A stretch of DNA of 64,000 nucleotides from Pseudomicrostroma phylloplanum (Eukaryota > Basidiomycota > Exobasidiomycetes > Microstromatales). The position numbers were made by a program, and so were the translations under genes. The first letter of the stretch is position 1; every line of letters begins with the position of its first letter. Positions 62,466 through 64,000 of this stretch are shown here, piece by piece. The notes below the pieces were generated by a model. It saw only the letters and a program-made list of their open reading frames with translations, made no database searches and was not told the DNA's origin. Where the stretch lies: assembly GCA_039545275.1 (NCBI GenBank), contig BCHS01000004.1:697078-761077 (forward strand), read 5' to 3'.

Positions 62466-63692
62466 ATGTCTGCTGCCCTCCATCAGAACCTCGTTCTGCG
62501 ACAGGAAAGCACCGGCTTTGGTAGCGGAATGGGTGGCGCGCCCACTGGTCAACCGCCTCCTCCCGCTCCATCAGAGTCGGCAGCCTCATCAAGCTCAGCG
62601 GGCAGACCTTACGGCGGAGGAGGCGGAGGCGGTGGAGGAGGCGGATCCAATGGATCGCCAAGCATCCCTTACCCATTTCTCTCTTTTGCCCTCGCAGCCA
62701 TCGCACTCTTCGTCGTAGTCGTGTCTTTCATCCTCGTGCGGATTTGCATGAGGAATCGGAGGATGAGAAGATACGGCATACCCCCTGGGGACAATGCTCT
62801 AGATCGGTTCTTGACTGGCCAAGGTTCGATGGGCTTTAGGGGCCTGGGAGGAGAAGTGGAAGATACCCTTGTGCCGCCAAAGCTCTGGGAGGCCAAGGTC
62901 GTGCCGCAAAAGACGGACCTAAGCGAGAAGGGCGGGTGGCAGAACTTGATGCCTGTGGCGGCTTCGCTTCCTACAGCACTTTACAGCACGACTGGAGCGG
63001 CAAGTCTTCGGAAAGACGACGAAAAGGACAAGGACAAGAACAAGGACAAGGAAGCAGCAGCAGCTCTAGACGGAGATGCTCGCATCTCAGGCTCGGTCAA
63101 CGTGTCAGTGCTGATCGCTATGCCATCACCTCCCAAGGGCGATGGTGAGGAGCTGCCAGAGCTCATGCTTGGGACAGCAGCAGTGCCCATCTATACCCGG
63201 AGCTCACGTACACCAGCAGCAACAGCAGCGTCTTCCGCTTCCGGCACGAGCTACTTCCACCCTTCGCACGCCAATAATGCACCCGCTACGAGTCATCCCA
63301 CTCGCGCTCAGCTGCTGAGCCTGTACCAGGCAGCACAGGACGCCAAGGAGGGCAGAAAGGAGCGTGCGGCAGCAGTCGCACAGCAGCAAGGGGAGAAGCG
63401 GGCCGCAGAGGAGACACAGCAGCAGCTCGATGAGGGCAACGCTACTGCTGCTGCTGCCTCGAGGGATAGACCGATGGCTATTGGAAGTGAGGATGTGGAC
63501 GTCGTGCGCGCAGCCAGCCCCACCATGACGGCGGATACGGTCACCACTGCTGGCGAAGAGGCGACACCGGCGGCAGCGGCAGCGGCAGCCCTGGCGGCAC
63601 ATTCGAGTGGGCCGGAAGCGGCACCGGCACTAGTGACGCCCAGTGCCGACACTTCGACGAGCCGGACGGGCCGGACTCCCCTGGCCGCTTAA
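62466..63692 (+). CDS. Single-pass membrane protein, unknown family
   Basis: Intact frame of 408 residues from the ATG at 62466. The N-terminal 65 residues are Pro/Ser/Gly-rich with a Gly run. One membrane segment lies at about 71-95 (FLSFALAAIALFVVVVSFIL), followed by basic residues RICMRNRRMRRYG, so the C terminus is probably cytosolic. After it come a compact, conserved-looking block (PPGDNALDRFLTGQGSMGF, LVPPKLWEAKVV) and then Lys/Asp, Ala and Gln low-complexity tracts. The short linear motifs suggest a conserved basidiomycete protein that I cannot name. An extra spliced N terminus from 62018 is possible. The frame reaches upstream to 62280 without a better start. Confidence 0.75.
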   Translation: MSAALHQNLVLRQESTGFGSGMGGAPTGQPPPPAPSESAASSSSAGRPYGGGGGGGGGGGSNGSPSIPYPFLSFALAAIALFVVVVSFILVRICMRNRRMRRYGIPPGDNALDRFLTGQGSMGFRGLGGEVEDTLVPPKLWEAKVVPQKTDLSEKGGWQNLMPVAASLPTALYSTTGAASLRKDDEKDKDKNKDKEAAAALDGDARISGSVNVSVLIAMPSPPKGDGEELPELMLGTAAVPIYTRSSRTPAATAASSASGTSYFHPSHANNAPATSHPTRAQLLSLYQAAQDAKEGRKERAAAVAQQQGEKRAAEETQQQLDEGNATAAAASRDRPMAIGSEDVDVVRAASPTMTADTVTTAGEEATPAAAAAAALAAHSSGPEAAPALVTPSADTSTSRTGRTPLAA

Positions 63693-64000
63693 AGGGCTGT
63701 CTTAGTCGTTTCTCAAAACGTCTTCTCATCTCAACGTCATCCGCCCTCGCGAGCTTTCCTGCTTTCCGCACTTTTGTATTTCTCGGTCCTGCACTGTATT
63801 CTATCTTCGCCTCTTCGTTACGCTTTCCGCTTTACGCACTCCTGCAGCAAATGAAACGCGCTTGCACACTCCATCGTTGGTCTTCTCAGTCTGTGATTGT
63901 CGTAGTAGTACAAGTGTGCAGTTTACGGGACTACTTGCACAGGTGCAATGCCCCGAGTGGGCTGGCCTGCTGCCTCCCTCCCTTGAACCGTCGGGATCTG
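63693..64000. other. 3' flank to window end
   Basis: 3' UTR of the membrane-protein gene and following intergenic DNA. Nothing recognisable. Confidence 0.4.

Noticed and set aside
1..64000. tRNA, rRNA, CRISPR, transposon or LTR sequences
   Set aside because: Looked for paired-stem tRNA shapes, terminal repeats, transposase or reverse-transcriptase motifs and regularly spaced repeats; none found by eye.

Overview
The window is nuclear DNA from a basidiomycete fungus. Genes are close together on both strands, introns are about 50-390 bases with strong GTGAGT/GTAAGT donors, coding sequence is GC-rich, and every recognisable gene is fungal (SET9, TORC2 HbrB, Zn2Cys6 and C2H2 regulators, PAL, GT21 glucosylceramide synthase). 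Arrays of intronless, fast-diverging paralogous genes for secreted proteins fit a smut-like member of Ustilaginomycotina. That placement is inference from style, not from a marker gene.

Layout. 1-1176: the PUF-repeat end of a Pumilio/Puf3-type RNA-binding protein, cut by the window edge. 1587-4210: two divergently oriented genes for secreted proteins. One is a modular protein with five Cys-x15-Cys...NILS repeats separated by Lys-Arg sites. 5740-7479: C2H2 zinc-finger protein. 7976-10970: ATG7, rebuilt from nine exons. 11180-19579: an array of seven intronless minus-strand genes for secreted proteins in two families (A, four genes; B, three genes), with duplicated upstream DNA. 20019-23901: Zn2Cys6 transcription factor. 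24479-26187: PRP46 splicing factor, divergent from TFIIS at 26479-27814. 28241-30131: glucosylceramide synthase. 30362-32783: aromatic ammonia-lyase. 33294-36861: SET9 histone methyltransferase. 37383-39780: HRD1 ERAD ligase, divergent from a fused histidine-phosphatase/HbrB gene at 40275-43330. 43745-45379: a second histidine phosphatase with a 13-base micro-exon and a likely coiled-coil tail. 45710-48130: Ser/Thr-rich single-pass membrane protein. 49440-50275: secreted protein. 50844-52694: HOS1-like deacetylase. 52995-55479: CDC45, divergent from SPT6 at 56170-61664. 62466-63692: another single-pass membrane protein.

The housekeeping genes cover transcription and chromatin (SPT6, TFIIS, SET9, HOS1), splicing (PRP46), replication (CDC45), autophagy (ATG7), ERAD (HRD1) and sphingolipids (GCS); they are unrelated neighbours and not a pathway. 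The accessory material is the set of ten predicted secreted proteins, seven of them in one array. The most unusual items are the C-x15-C/NILS repeat protein, the family A/B array with its copied promoters, and the phosphatase-HbrB fusion. All exon joins were worked out by eye from splice signals and reading phase; none is backed by transcript data.
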